From assembly GCA_963989385.1 (NCBI GenBank), contig OZ022508.1:34060166-34124165 (forward strand): a stretch of DNA of 64,000 nucleotides. The letters run 5' to 3'. Source of the stretch: Ctena decussata (taxonomy: Eukaryota > Mollusca > Bivalvia > Lucinida > Lucinidae). A model generated the notes under the pieces. It searched no databases. It saw only the letters and a program-made list of their open reading frames with translations, and was not told the DNA's origin. Below, piece by piece: positions 24,738 to 39,700 of the stretch. The translations under genes were made by a program, and so were the position numbers. The first letter of the stretch is position 1. Every line of letters begins with the position of its first letter.

Positions 24738-27700
24738 GGCAGCCAAATCTTCAAATCTTACTGGGAAGAATTAGTTCTTCTAAGAGCAAATTCTCATTTA
24801 TGAGTAGACCCCATTTTGGAAGGGTTGTGCTGTTTTGGGAAACAAATAGGAAATCCCCCTAAAAAAATTATTTCGTTTTTTAAAAATTGTGAAAAACAAG
24901 AAGGTGATCCCTTACTCCTTAAGTTTTGAAACATAATTGAGCCACATTATGTGGTAATTTTGTCATGTGATATCCAGATCATCCTTCTCATTTATGCAGG
25001 GTAATCAGAGACCTCACTTTGGCTCTATGGCTAGGGTAACTTCCATAAATTGCTGATGTGAAACGCGACGACTCTTGCTTGACACCAACGCCACATTGTT
25101 GGAAATAGCATGGTGGGGCTCGTGTAACGATGCAACATGTGCTTGTATGGTTTTAGAAACCACAACTTCATGCAACATACCTAAACCACCTTCCGATTTT
25201 GCTGGCTATTTAACATACTGTAATTGTACAAATGTTCGCGACGTTCGCGGTCAACATAAATGCGCGAACTTAAATATCCGCGAACATGATGATTTTCCAA
25301 TGGAATTGATTATGAAAGCATGACGAATTCGAGTACTTAAAGACCCGTGAATGCGTCTAAAATTGCGAAACGGCAAACTTTTGTCCCAGCGAAATTAAAT
25401 ACAATTACAGCATCTTTGGAGTAAGGGTTTCCAGAATGAATGGCACACATGGAGGGCATTGACCATTTTTGTTCTTTAGGCCTGGTCACCAAAGGAACAA
25501 CTCAGCTCTATTCTGTTTGCGCTGCTTTTTTGCGGCCAAATATTATGGTTCAAACGGAACGGCCATTTTAAGCGATTATGAGTGCCTTTTTCTGAAGAAA
25601 CATGGCCGTCTGGGATTTTCGGAGGGAGCATTTAAACAGCTATATGAAAGAAAGCTCAATATACATGTACATGTAGCGCTAACAGACAAATAATGCCGTT
25701 CAAGACTACTGTTAGAGACTAAACATAATGGGTACACTTTCAGGGAAAACAGCTCTGGCATTGTCATTTTTGCCTTCTTTCGCAATGGTGGGTGTCAACT
25801 CTTGAAGAACAGACATTGCATTTGTAGGGGAAAATATTTTCTGTTTAGAGCAGACCTCATTTTGGAAGGATTTGCGTCATCCAAAGAAGCAAACAGGAAG
25901 TCAAGAAAATTATTCCTCTTCGTAAAATGGCGGAAAATCATACGGATGTGTCCATATACCTTAAAGTCTCCATAGACCTATCAGCGGTAACAACGCCTAA
26001 ATTCAAACAACTGTAAAAAGCGGTTCAACCTTAACGTTTTGTAATAAAATATTGGTAAGTGTGCATATATTGAGTCATATAAAAGGTAAAGAGTTGAGAA
26101 AAAACATTTTGAAAAATATCAAATCGCTCAACAAAATACAATTTCCTGTTCTGGTTTCCCGGCCAGCAATGCTTTATAAACATAGGCGGGATAGTGATTG
26201 GGATTCCACGCCTATACATTGTATTTTTACCATTTTATGGAATCGAAAGTAGGTCATTTTAGTTGCCAACTAAAATAACCCAAATAAGTTTTCAAACCCT
26301 TTTTATGTGAAACTCAAGGATGTTTCATTTTTTAAAGCTGGCTAATCACGGTCATTTACAATTACGAAACTATAGTGAGAAGCTTGTGTTAAGATTTTTC
26401 ATGCTGATAGAGCAATGGGGCCTTTAAACCACAGTTAGGCCGAAGGTCGGCAAGGTAGGCCGAGATTAAATTGCTAAGGAGATGTGTATCAAAATATACA
26501 CAAAGACATGCTTATTAGGGCAAATAAAACATGGTGCGTTTCAGTCATAAATAAAAATTACATTGAACTGAATTCATAAATGCAATACATATTTTACACT
26601 ATACTTGAGGAAAATAGTTTAAGATTCTAATAAAGTGCACATACATAGTGCATACAGAAACTATAAAAATTAGAGTGTTTGGTTTGCATCATTTTTATCC
26701 GCGCGTGGGGCTAGCTGTTGACGTCTTTGTCAAACTTCAAGACGTCAGATCACAAGGTTCGACGTAGCCGCGTCTGTTCTGTTGAAGAAAGGTATCGAAA
26801 AGAAATGCGCATAATCGTGTATTCAACACGTTTGGCGCGATATGTCAGATAGTAGAAGAGTGGTTCTGAGAAAAACATGAAAAGGAATCAGTCCACAATT
26901 ATTTCCCTTGATTGGTTGAACACTTTCAGGATAGACTTTCGCACAAATAGTTCCCTGGTTCATTGGTTTCTAAGAAGGCCAGTTTGACTGAATATCCTGC
27001 TTGCTATAGCAAACCGAAAAGAGGCTTGGATATGCTTCTTGAAAATGTATAATTAGTTCAGAATTCCCAGCTCTGGAGGTAACTAGAGGAACCGAATCAC
27101 ACCCTTCATAGGTGCCCCTACAACGGCAGTTTGTCTCATAAGTTGACGGGTCAATGTTTACCGTAGAAACAGCGAAAAGGTTAGCTGGTTTATTCCTGTT
27201 GAAACTGTTTGAAAAGTGTTTGTCATGCCTCAGAGACTTGAGGAAAAGAGAGTTAAAAGTGCCTGAAGTGTTGTGGAAAAAAGTTTCATGGAAGGATGGA
27301 TAATAAAACTGTAGTGTTTGAGATAACAATCGCAATACTTAAGCTCGAACAGTGCGTCCTTAGGAAATATATCACCGATTGTTGGCCTGTTGTAAGTAGA
27401 TCTATCACTTGCATTGTGCGCTCTTGAGATTTTCCAAACATTGAGATACATTTCTTAAATAGCTGATTCCTTAAACACAATAAATACCTTTTGGTGGTTC
27501 CGTATACGAGGGGGCATTGTTACCATCAAAAAGCGTCCTAGCCACTTGTTTTATTCCGTCTGACTGTAGAATTTCTGATGTATTTCCTGTAACAAACCAA
27601 GAACTTAAATACCATCTGATACATTCGAGGGTATTCGTTTATCAAAAAAACGCTATTTTAAACACGTTCATGCTAAGTTTCATAAAGGTCTACGAGTACA

Positions 27701-30700
27701 TCTGCACTGCATGCTTTTCTAATATTTCAACTGTAGTGATTTTTATTTGCTTCCCTGGATGACAACCCTTCCGTAATCGTGTCTTTCGTAACCTTGTGTC
27801 AATTTCTGTGTGTATGTGCTTCTTTCCCTACTGGTTTTTAGAGCGGAATGTGGGATTTGATTTGTATTAATTCCTGATCATTGCCTATCTTTTTCGAGGC
27901 GCAGCCTCGTATGATTTCGATATTGTTCCACATTTCACAAGATTCCACTGGTCAAATTGCGCGTATGTAAAAATTTAGCCAGTAATATCAAAGGTCAATG
28001 AATATCTAATCTTCGTTTTTTTCTCGTCGTACTGCACTGTGAATACTAGCACTCTGTCTTATATTAATTCAAAATGTTTCTCTTGTTTGTAATTTTACAA
28101 TAGAAATGTTATCGAGAACAGACGCAGATATTCAAAACTTTTTTTTTCCGTCGTAGACCTACTTTCGATTTCTACTTTCGGCTTTAATACACACAAACAA
28201 ACAAACAGTGCAACATGTTGATAACTATTCTGAAATCAGGTCAATTTCAAGATTGACCGCGGTCCATTTTGGAATTCCAAATTGGACAGCTCAATTTTGA
28301 GATAGGTCGTTGTCATTACCCAGTGTCAAAATTACGGTTGTGGGTGCCTGTCGACATAGCTTACTAATTCATGAAAGCTATTGTCAAATCTTCAACTAGA
28401 GACATACAACAAAACACAGTTCCATTTAAACTGCGCCGATTATCTTTTTTTTAAAGATTTTTCTTGTTACTTTTCAGTCTGAAGAGTTGGCCCCATTGAT
28501 CGTGGTAGAGTTATTTTCTCTGTTGACGTATCCATTCGCCTAAACCCAAGGCTAAGGGTTGTTTAAGTGTTGTTTGTAGCAGAATGGCCTGAACTATATA
28601 GAATTGCGGATAGTGTTTAAAGGGTATATGTACATTTGACTATAAAAGAAGAATGAACAAGGATTGATGAATGTATGGATCATACGATAAATGATCAACA
28701 GATTGACCGCTAACATGCTGGGCAAATTGCTCAGACCTAGTTTTGGATAAAATACACGGTTTACTTTAAGTCTAACTTTAAAATTGATGTAGGCGACAAT
28801 TAGCTCTCTGTCACTTAATTAATGACCAATTATCATATCATTCAGTGGGCCGTCTATGATGGCTGACAAGTCGCCGTCCGCTGTTGAAATCAAACTTCAC
28901 GCACCCAAGCTCCTGAACCTGTGTCTCCATCAAGTTTTTAAATGGACCTATTTGTAATAGTCTGATGAATATATTGATAAATTGCGTTGCCTGAAAGGCA
29001 ACTGCAGAAAAAACGTTTTATGCGCTAGGCGAGAGCGGGACAAGATTTATGCGCTAAAGTAAGGTTTTGGCATTTATACAAGTGTATTGTTTTACCCTCT
29101 CGATCTGTAGCCACACTGACTGAATTAACACGCTGATAATTGCAAAGACATTTTTTTTATGATGATATGATTTCTACCGGTTCTGAAGATTTTATACAGA
29201 ACATATTTAAACTCACTTCATACGCAAATGTTGTTTGAGTATATTATAATATACTAACATAAGAACAGTTATCAGCTGATTTGTTTTTGTTTATCTATAA
29301 TAATAGATTTATTACAAGCCTCACAACCTGTATTTTGCTCCGCATGTAACGAGCTAAACACTGCCAATGACCAACTTTGAAAACGAACTTTAGAAATAAT
29401 CCTGTAAACAATCTCATACCGATTTAAGCTTCAATTTTTAAGGTTCAGTAAGACACTTTGATATATTTCTGTAGTCTCTCAAACTATTGTCATAGCAAGC
29501 CCAAATAATAAAACTCTGATAAAAAAATGGGAAGCATTTTGCTTTTAAATGCCCTGGTCATCAAAGTGCAAGATACTGTGATTTTCTGATGTTTATGAAA
29601 TTTTCATCAATTTGCGATTTTACTGTATAATATTTTAAACAACAATTGTATTAGAAAACCTTAAAAGAGAAGGCACTAAGTCGACTGATTGTAGAAGCGA
29701 CAGATGGTATGTGTGCTAATTGTGTAGCTTTGGTACTTGTGTAACAAAACGCAAGTTAGTATTTTGTTATGCATGTACCGAACATAGATACTAGTACTGC
29801 CACTGACCAGAATGAAATTAAGAAATCATCTTGCGAACAATCTCATAAACTTTTCTCTATAATTCTTTAAACTATTGGCATCTATTTACATTATTCATTT
29901 CCTAACACTCTAAACCACTTTATCAATACGCCTGCATGTCGATTTCTCATTAATCAAGCGTGATGGTAAATGGAATGCTGGCTTAGCATTTCTTTGCCAA
30001 CCGATTCTGGGGCGCTGTTGCGTAATAAGTCGATAAAATTATACATTATTTAAAACAAATCCTCGGATTTTATTCCTTCAGACTGGCAATTTTGAGGTTT
30101 GTTATTCGACCGGTGCTAAAATTTGAAATTGCCTCAGACAGGTTACGTATAATATATTTGTTTGGTTTGCTTTCAGCTGTATTATGCTCTTCAGGCGAAT
30201 ATTTATGCAATCATTGGCGTCCATACACATGTTTTGTATTATTCTGCCAAGCAATTCGCCTAGAGCGAACACCCATAATAGCATTTAAGAAGAGACACAA
30301 TAAAATGAGCCACTACACGAGAAACCAAACAAAGTGGCATGTGAGCCCAGCGAATACTCGGATCAGCTTGGGCATCCGCTCAGTCTGATCAGAGTCTTCG
30401 CTGTCCCACATGGCGTTAGCTTACACCCTTAGCTACCTTTAAAGCGCATAGCGAAGGCTTGGACCAGACTCGGCAGATGCCAAGGCTGATCTGAGTCGTC
30501 ACTGGGTGCACATTCCACTTTGTTGGTTCTGTCGTGCCCCGCCTTAAATCGAGATCTAGGTTTCATTTTTGTGCTGTTCTTTGGATCCAAGACAGCCTTT
30601 ATAGACTCATGGCACCAAAGATGCATACACAACAAGCTACGTTACAGGAGAAGAAGAAGAATGAAAATACAGTAATTTATTTTACACAAGCAAGTATATG

Positions 30701-33700
30701 ATAAGGGAAGTAAAGAAAATACACAATTTGGGAACCTTAATAAATAAATTAAACCAAACAGTGATAAGAAAACTTAAAAGCATCTTCATGAATAATTCAA
30801 CGACATCGACTGACATATACATGGTACTCATTCTAGCAGGCACACAACGTCAACACAACACTGATTCAACGTTGGTTCAACGTCTTGATGTTGAGATCAG
30901 TGTTGATTCAATGTTGTTTCAATATTGAGTGCTCACTGGGCAGCTTGTTACTTGGAAGCTCCGGATGTAGTATTAAAAGCTCCATTGATGTGACTAAGTT
31001 TTACAGTATAACTATAGATATATGACGTTACAGGCTCGATGAACAACTCTCAAACCTCACAGTTTATTAACAGCCCATTGTTCTGCCATTTTGTTTAAAG
31101 TGGTAGGGGCGCAATTTGCATAACATACGGCTTAGTTCGAAAAGAAATTGTATGACTTCCAAACTGAGCAGAGATAAGGCTGAAGTTGGGCTGAAGTTGG
31201 GCAAAGGAAATGCAACGTCTGTTGGTTTTCTCTGGGTGAAATATAGTAAATTTGCATAACATACGGTTTAGTTCGAAAGAAATTGTATGACTTCCAAACT
31301 GAGCAGAGATAAGGCTGAAGTTGGGCAAAGGAAATGCAATGTCTGTTGGTTTTCTCGGGGTGAAAGATAGTAGCTAATGATTATCTGAGATACCTTAATG
31401 TTAGGATAAACTGGTACTACCGATTTATTCAATTGTCATGATATGATTTTCGATAAGGTTCGAATTTTCATAATTTCGTCTCTTTGTTTATCTTGTTGAT
31501 GTATTTTGTCTGCTAGTGTGTACTTTCTTCTAAAAGTACAAAACAATTTGCACATTTAACGGAACTATTCAGTTTCTGCAAGAGTCGTCTTAATGACAAC
31601 TAATAAGACTTCCAGAAATCGTAGTACTGGCAATTCTAAGGAGATATTTCTGCTGCAACTATCTCTTTGAGAATCTGTTATTTTAACCATGAAATCGCTG
31701 ACGACGGAAATAGTTTGATTCGCAAACAGCATAAATCATGATGAGGCGGCTCATAATGAACTACAGTGTTGTTCCCATCACGCAATGACCAAATATCACT
31801 GGAGCATACTGGGGCTATGTGAGATGCGCTGGAGAAACTTAGGTGAGACAGACACAAGGTTTATTCAGTGCTCCAGATAAGAAGGGGTAACAGAGATAAT
31901 TCAGGGATAATTATCCAAATTTCTCCATAAAAAAAATTTTGTGACCTATCATTAGAACCGTCTCATCGAGACGGTTCTAATGAGGGGTCACAACGTATGT
32001 TTTCGTTGAGAAATAAGAAAAATTATCTTCGAATTATCCTCAATACCCCATCTTATCTGGAATTCTGTTTATTTCAGTCGAGAAGAGGACAAACATGGGT
32101 ATTGGGTTGGATTTCTTGTGCATAAGGGCATCGTGAGTGCTTCTTGGGATGCCGACCAGTCTCAAGCAGTCTGATTTCAATCCGCCTGAGAGCAGCTCCT
32201 TTCAATATCACCATCATACAGGCTTATGCACCAACATCTAGGCATGATGACAATGAGGTCGACCACTCCTAACGTCAACTCTAGGACATCATAGACAAAA
32301 CATCAAAGAATGACATCTTGGTTGAATAAAGTTGGGAAGGATGCACAGGCCGACTGGTGAGACGTTTTACTGCAATGTCGATATAAATGAGAGAGGTCCA
32401 AGACTTCCGAGTTTGCAACGCAACTTTTAACAGCCTAGTACTTACAAACACCCTTGGACCTCACAAACCATCAAGAAGATGGAGTGGCATAGCGCAGATG
32501 ATAACACCACAATCAGAGTAATTACACCGTGATGAGGAAACGTTTCCGACCAGGAGTTAACATCCATAGGACAAGGAGCTGTCCTGGAGCAGACAGAGGA
32601 AATGACCATGACCGAGTGATGATGAACTTCCGAGTTCGTCTGAAAAAGGCTAGAAAGCCAACCCAGCCAAGACTGAAGTTTTATGTTGAGAAGTTAAGGA
32701 ACCCAGATGTGGCATGCACTTTTCAAGCAATAGGTGTAAGGGATGATGGCATGGGCATGGATTCCATAATTATCACCTACAATACAGCAGTGACCGATGC
32801 AGCCAGTGAGATACTTGGGAAGGAACGTCGCAGGAAAGAGCCCTGGGTCACCAGCGATGTTCTCAGCCTCTTTGAAGAGGAGACAGATTTGAAGAAGACG
32901 CGATATGAAGCAGGAGGGACGAAAGAATACAAAAAGCCAACAAGAGGATTCAAAAGGCAGTGAAGAAAGCTGAAGAGGAGATCGAAACTTGCCTGAACAA
33001 AAGCAACGGCAGGAAAGCATGCCGACTGGTGAAGGATCTAACTTCAGAGAAACTGGGTCGGTCCACAACTATCCAAGACAGGTCTGGGAAAAATATTGCA
33101 GAAAAACAAGAGATTCTCAGCAGATGGACAGAATATTGCTCAGAACTAGGCAACCATGGGAGGTATTGTGACAATGCTGTTCTGGACCGCAACCAGCCCC
33201 CAGAAGATGATCTATAACCGATCCTTCGTGGGGAAGTTGGCATTGCAGTAGCAACACTGAAGTAGGGAGAAGTCTGCAGGGGTTCCTAATATACTAGCAG
33301 ATTGATGTTTAACAGAGATCTGTAACAGGATCTGGAGAACGGATAAATGGCTTACTCAACGGACTCAGTCGCTGATTACGACACTCCCTAAAAAGGGCAA
33401 CCTACAGCTCTGCAAGAACTACAGAACTAGCAGCCCCATCAGTCATTCAAACAAAGTCATGCTGAAAGTCATCTTAAAAAGGCTTAAACCCCGAGGCAAA
33501 GAGATAATCGCTGAAGAACAGGCTGGTTTCAGAGCCGGAAGGAGCACCACAGAACAGATCTTCGACCTTAGAATTTTGTGTGAAAGTATCTGGAAAGGAA
33601 TCATATAAGCATTTTGCTCTCATTCCAAGCCCAATAACTGTTTTGTATATATCGTACGTTGCGTGTCAATGAAATTATGAATGAAATATGTTTAAACTAA

Positions 33701-36700
33701 AAGTATCTCCAAAATCAGCAAAAATTGTACCATGTCTTCATTGATCTAAAAAAAAAGCCTTAGAAAGGCTATGGCATGCAGCCCAATGGGCCATCATGCG
33801 GAAATAGAATATATGTCCATTCTAGTTTGCACTATTGAACAGCTAACGACAAGGCTACAACTACAGTCCTGCTGAATGGCAGCATGAGAGAATGGTTCAG
33901 AACAACAGTTGGAGTAAGGCAAAGATGTTTTCTGTCACATATTCTCTTCAACAGTTTTCTCAAAAGGGTTATGTCTGATTACTGGAAGGACATGACAGAA
34001 AGGTTACCATAGGCGGCAAAAATAGTACCAATCTGCGGAATCAGTGCTGAGAAGACCAAACTGATGACAAACAGCGCTAAAGGCACCCAGAGTGAGATCA
34101 AGGTAAAAGGGCAGAAACTGGGTACCGTAACAAGCTTTGAATACCTTGGAGCAGTTTATCAGACGATGGCTCAAAACAGGGTCTCTCAAGGATTGCACAA
34201 ACCACTTCAACTCTAACAAAGCTGAAACCAATTTGGAGAGATAACAAAATATCTCTTGGATTAAAGGATGAAACTCATGCCTTTTTTCTTTCTTTTTTTT
34301 ATCTTCTTCATACCCCGATTTGATCATACCTGATCATTACATCAGAGGACTGTTCTGTGGTGGAAGAAAGCCAGAAGTAGTGTCAGCTGTATAGGGGCTA
34401 GGAAATTCTTTGTGAAACCACCGCGACCCCGAATGGAACAGTCAGCCATTCTTACTTGCCAGCGCAGGATTTGAACCTACGCGGCAGAGGTATGTAGCCA
34501 GTCTACGGTTTATAGGTAAACCTCGCTACCGACTGAGCTATTGGGGCGCCTAGCTATCGGGCCTTCCTTCTCATTTCCATATTTCTGTATGCCTGTGAAT
34601 CATGGACCTTGGCAGCAGAGGTAGAGAAAAGAACGCAGGCCTTTGAGATGAGATGCTACCCAAGGTTACTGAATATTTCGTGCAAGGACTATATTACCAA
34701 TGACGAAGTTTGCAGAAAGATCTAAGCAGCCATTGAAGAATATAATCAACTTCTGACCCTGGTCATAAAACGGAAACTAAGATAGTTGGCCGCGTCTCAA
34801 ATTCTTCTGGTTTAGCAAAGACGATTGAACAGGGCATAGTGAAAGAGAAAAGAAGAAGGGGTAGACAAAAAAAGAGAAGGGATAACAATAATAAAGGGTG
34901 GACAGGGATGGAATTTGCCAGCTGAAAACAGAACAAGGTGGTAAGGGGTTGTTTTGAAGTCATCTGTGGTGCCTCTAACGACCTTGTAAAATTATGGGAT
35001 AGAATAGATGGTTTGCCATTTTGTCTTTGTAAGTATTACTGGCTTAAAATACTGTTGTGCTTTCTGAGCAGTCTATGTACATGTATTAGTGCATGATAAT
35101 TATATTTTACCAGGAATAAAAGATAAATGGGGTATTAAATGACGCCTTTAAGCTGGGACATGGGCAAACTGTAAAGACCCAGCTAAGAAACGCCGCAAAT
35201 GCGGCGTCTATTTGCGGCGCCTGATCAGGGTCTACACTATTTGCATATGACACATGGGTATTAGTAAACATGATGCATGTAAATATAAACTAAACAAGAC
35301 ACTCCTTAATTCATAAAATGGACGCAACCTTTTGATAAGACTACGATTATTCCATTGGGCATGTATAACAGTCTGCCAGGCAATCAAAAGGTCAAACTCA
35401 GTCCCTGTAAATGCCAATGACAGAGCCTGTCGAAAGATAGGGCATTTGAGGTAGATTTTGTAATGTAATCAACTGGCTATCTTTTTTTTTCAGTTCAGAA
35501 GACAATAAAGAACCGGTAGATTATTATTTGTAATACCTTGACGACAATGTATAATATTATGTAATATTAAGTGGTAAATCATGAACAAAATTTTTTTTAG
35601 GTCTTGGGGGATGTGGTGGGGTGGGAATGGGTGGAAGGATGAAAATAGATTTTCTATAGTAGCCTTGATGTGTGAAGATGGTCGGAACTAAATAAGAAAC
35701 ACAATAACAGTGACAATATGTGAATAGATATGTCAATATTCCCTTACATATGTATTAAAAGAAAACAAAATTTTTTCTATATTCTAAATACAGGCTACTT
35801 CAGGTATATGGATACACCTTCGGAAGAAACAAGCGTGGCATTATCTTTTTTTGCCTCCCTTCTTAATGGGTATAACCCTAGAAGCCGCGAAACCCGGCCT
35901 TCTCTAAAAAAGAAAACCCCGTTTAGGGAGTGCTAAGTCATCCAAGGAAGCAAACAAGGAATACATACGAGCCGCGCCACGAGAAAACCAACAAATGGTT
36001 GTGCGCCCTGTGCAGACTCAGATCACCCTGGGCATCCACCCAGTCTGGTCAGACTCTTCGCTAAGTCCTTAAAGGGTAGCTAAGGGACTGAGCTACCTCC
36101 ATGCGGACAGCGAAGACTCTGATCAGTCTGGGCGGATGCCCAGGCTTATCTGAGTCTGCGCTGGTCGCACAACCACTTTGTTGGTTTTCTCGTGTCGCGG
36201 CTCAATTTCCATATCATCATTAATGTTCTTCCTTTCAATAAAATATTAATCTGAAGGCTTCGCAATTGATCGTCTTGTAGTAATAATTCATCGCATTATT
36301 GACTTATTGAGCTTTTGAAGGGCAAAGAAGGAGTTTCCATTGAAAAAAGGCTAGTGGCTAGTCAAAGGCGAGGTTAATGACATGGAACTTACTAAAACAC
36401 CTTTCAGGAGTGCCTGTTGTTTACAAGAAGTTGTCCAGTGCAAACATCAAAAGTATATGAACTGCGATAATATCAGCCGATCTCTTATTATAGATCTAAT
36501 TGCATGCTCTAAGCTTCTTGTTCTTGGAAGTGGTCACCTTATATGACGACAGACTTATTTTATATGAGATTGTAGCAGGCATGCTGTTGTTTACTGGGAT
36601 TGTTAAAAAACATAGGTCATAAAACAAAACTAAAAGAAACAAAGACCGTTTATCTTTTGTATCAGTTTCTCTGAAAGCGTTCGTATTATAATACAGTCAA

Positions 36701-39700
36701 CTCTCTATAGCTCAAAGTCGGAATTCATCACAAACTACTGATATCTCAAAGTAAATTTTCTGGTCCCAGAAAATTTACTTTGAGATATCAGTAGTTTGGG
36801 ACTAAAGGAGTTGAAATATGAATGAAAATATGAAATGTGTCAAAACTATATTCTTGATATGGGAGAATACTTTGAGATATAAGTGTTCGAGATGTCGAGA
36901 GTTGACTGTATCACGATAAAGTTTTGATTTACTCACATCATGTCTGATCAGAGCCTTTCTTTGTCACCAATGCCAAATTTGAAATCACATGATATGGTTC
37001 AAATCAAGATAGCCCTCTTTAAATGTAGTTCATGTATGTGTAAGGGTACACCCTTCCCGCTATATTTACAAAGGGATGTTTTTTTTTTCTTTTTTCTTTG
37101 TTTGATTGTCCTGTTTTTTTACTGTCTGTTTGCTTCGCTGGATAACAATACCCTACCAAAATGGAATTACTCTTAAAAGAAAGGAATCTCCTATAGGAAC
37201 AAACTATCTTATTTTATAAGGGACTCCGATTCCCTATTTGGAAACGTGGCAAAGAAGAAAATTGGCTCAAAAATGTATCATTTTACCTTCAACCTATGAT
37301 TTCTTATGTGTGCAGACAAAAGTTTCACAGTAAAACAGCATTATCATTTTTTCTTTTTCTTTTATTTCAAAGTTTGTACTTCCATAATGGATCTAATACA
37401 TATCCTCATAATCTTCACAAACATAAATGGATGGATCTAAACGTTCTACAACATAAATGTTTTTGCCAGTATAGCGCATCAATTTCTGAAGCAATGCACG
37501 TTTTGCCCATGTTCTTTCTTTAGAATGTGTTTTCTGCTCTTGAAGTAACTCTTTAAAATTTTAATTGATGCAAATGATGTAAGCGCATTTTAAATTCACA
37601 CAATGCCATTTGATTTAGAAATTCGATATCAGGTGTTGGTATTTCTAAAAGATACAAATCATTAGCTGTTGAAAAAAGGCTGTTTCTCTTTCTGAATTGT
37701 CATTTCTTTGCAAGCTGACTCACATCGGTGAAACAATGGAATGAACTGCATGCAGTGAGACTGGTAGAGATGTATCTTTCAGTCTACCCACATACATACT
37801 TTGTGGTTTTCTTAAGCCTTTCTAATCAAGACATTATACAGTTGTTGACTATTGAGGCATTTGACATGATGTGATGTCAACCAGAGAATTCCAATATTGA
37901 CGCGACAGCGAAGCAGGAGATGACTTTCATAAAAGCGTTTCGCTTACCGTCAGATCCTGCACCATATTGTATACTGTACTCTTTTGTCCATGTAGTGTGT
38001 AGTAAATAAAATATTGTTTAAACCAATATAGTTTTCTCCGATTGGCATCACATCATGTCTAATGACTCAATAGTCAAAAATTGTTTTATTATTTAATCCT
38101 GTCAAAGTTTAGTATTGTCCATTAATAAGCCATTACGATACACAATTTTACATGTAACTTCCAAATGCTTCCAGTGCTTTATTAGGTGTGGTCGGATGGT
38201 GCGATGGTGCTGTGTGTAACTTCCAGTGCCGGGACGTCCTACTGATTTGGAACATTGTAGGGCAAGGGCCTAACAGTGCTTGCAGTAGGTGCGGGTGGGG
38301 GTTGTTTGGACATTTTTCTCTCGTCTATCATTTCTCCTTATTCTCCCTCTCTGGGAGACGGCCCGATATAGACTGAAATACTGTCTCAAAGGGCCGGTAA
38401 ACCCAAAAGAATCAATCAGTCAGTCAACCAGTGTTTTATTGTCGAAATGGCTTGAAATGCAAACAGCTTATATATGCTGAAGTAAACACTGCAGAACGGA
38501 ATACATACATGTATATGACTAAAAACCTTGCAGAACCGAATGCATATTTTTTTGTCACTTTCAAACCCGTTTAGTTCGTATGCCGACAATATTTATGTCG
38601 GTGGTTCCTTGATGTAACATTGTGCTATGTCCGCTTGTCTATGTTCTTTAGTGGTTTGGTCACCTATTTTGCTACCCAATCTGCCTTTTGTTTTGTTTTA
38701 TTTTGTAAGTTAAAAATAAAATAGATAAAAATAGATGTTGATTCTGTTTTTGATTAGTGTAGCTGAATGACCACTTGTTTGGGAAAGAGCTGCTCATTCG
38801 GTTTACCGTGCGTGTCTTTCGTGGACTTTGTCTATTTTTCCGTGTGTGTGTGCTTCTTTCCCTATTGGTTTCAAGAGCGGTATGTGGGATTTGATTGTAT
38901 TTTAAAAATCCTGCTCATTGCCTAGCTTTTACTTTGCATCGCTGACTTTGACACTTGTACAGCACATTGTAAACAATGGAGCCTTTGATACACGCTGGCC
39001 GCCTTGCTGCGGTCGATCGGACTGTGTACCGAATGGTCTGAAGTTACTTGCAAACCTTTGTTTCTTGCGAGTGCCACAATATCTCGTTTTCTTGTGACGG
39101 GGCTCAATGACTAATTTGAAGAACAATGTACCGTGTCAGATTGCCTCGAGTCTCCGTGAAAACTAGGATGAAAGTCACAAATCCAGATTAATCATTCTGT
39201 TGCGTGTTACTGACTCATTTCAAGGTCTTAAAATGACATTCCATCATAACAGACAATTGAGCGATTTTTGCATGAAAATGCACATTACGGTATGTCGGGG
39301 ACAGGAAAACCCCATATCAGCCTGCACGTGCATGAACAAATCTGGGTGGAGTCTTCCGTGATCGCAAAAGTAGAGTTACAGTAAATCATTGGCATTTCTC
39401 TGTTTGTCCTTGTATGCGTGCTGATTTACATATAAGTATGCCTTGTGAGCAAATTTCTTAACACTTACAGCGCCAAAAATAAAAACAGTTGATTTGCAAA
39501 CAGAATAGGTACAGATGAGGCGGCTCATCATGAGCCGCATCTGGATCTACACTGTTTGCACTATATTCTTTAAATTATGAATATGACATTTCTCGGACAC
39601 GATTCTTTTGAAATTTTGCAGACGCGAATTTTGTCGCCTGCCTTTTTTTTGGCGCTTTCAGGGTTAAATTTCTTTTCACGAGACGCATTTCAATTTGTTT

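Noticed and set aside
32529..32963. 144-codon plus-strand frame as a host gene
   Set aside because: It belongs to the decayed RTE-like LINE copy C, between its endonuclease and RT remnants.
34467..34556. Functional tRNA gene
   Set aside because: A and B boxes are present but no acceptor stem pairs, and the tract continues into a SINE body and A-rich tail.
37540..37660. Minus-strand segment reading IPTPDIEFLNQMALCEFKMR after gtatcttttag
   Set aside because: Ends in a stop with no in-phase donor and no similarity to anything known; probably chance.
38930..39115. Further copy of MITE family A
   Set aside because: The right end (CTTGTGACGGGGCTCAATG) resembles the family end, but the interior blocks do not match; probably a different element.
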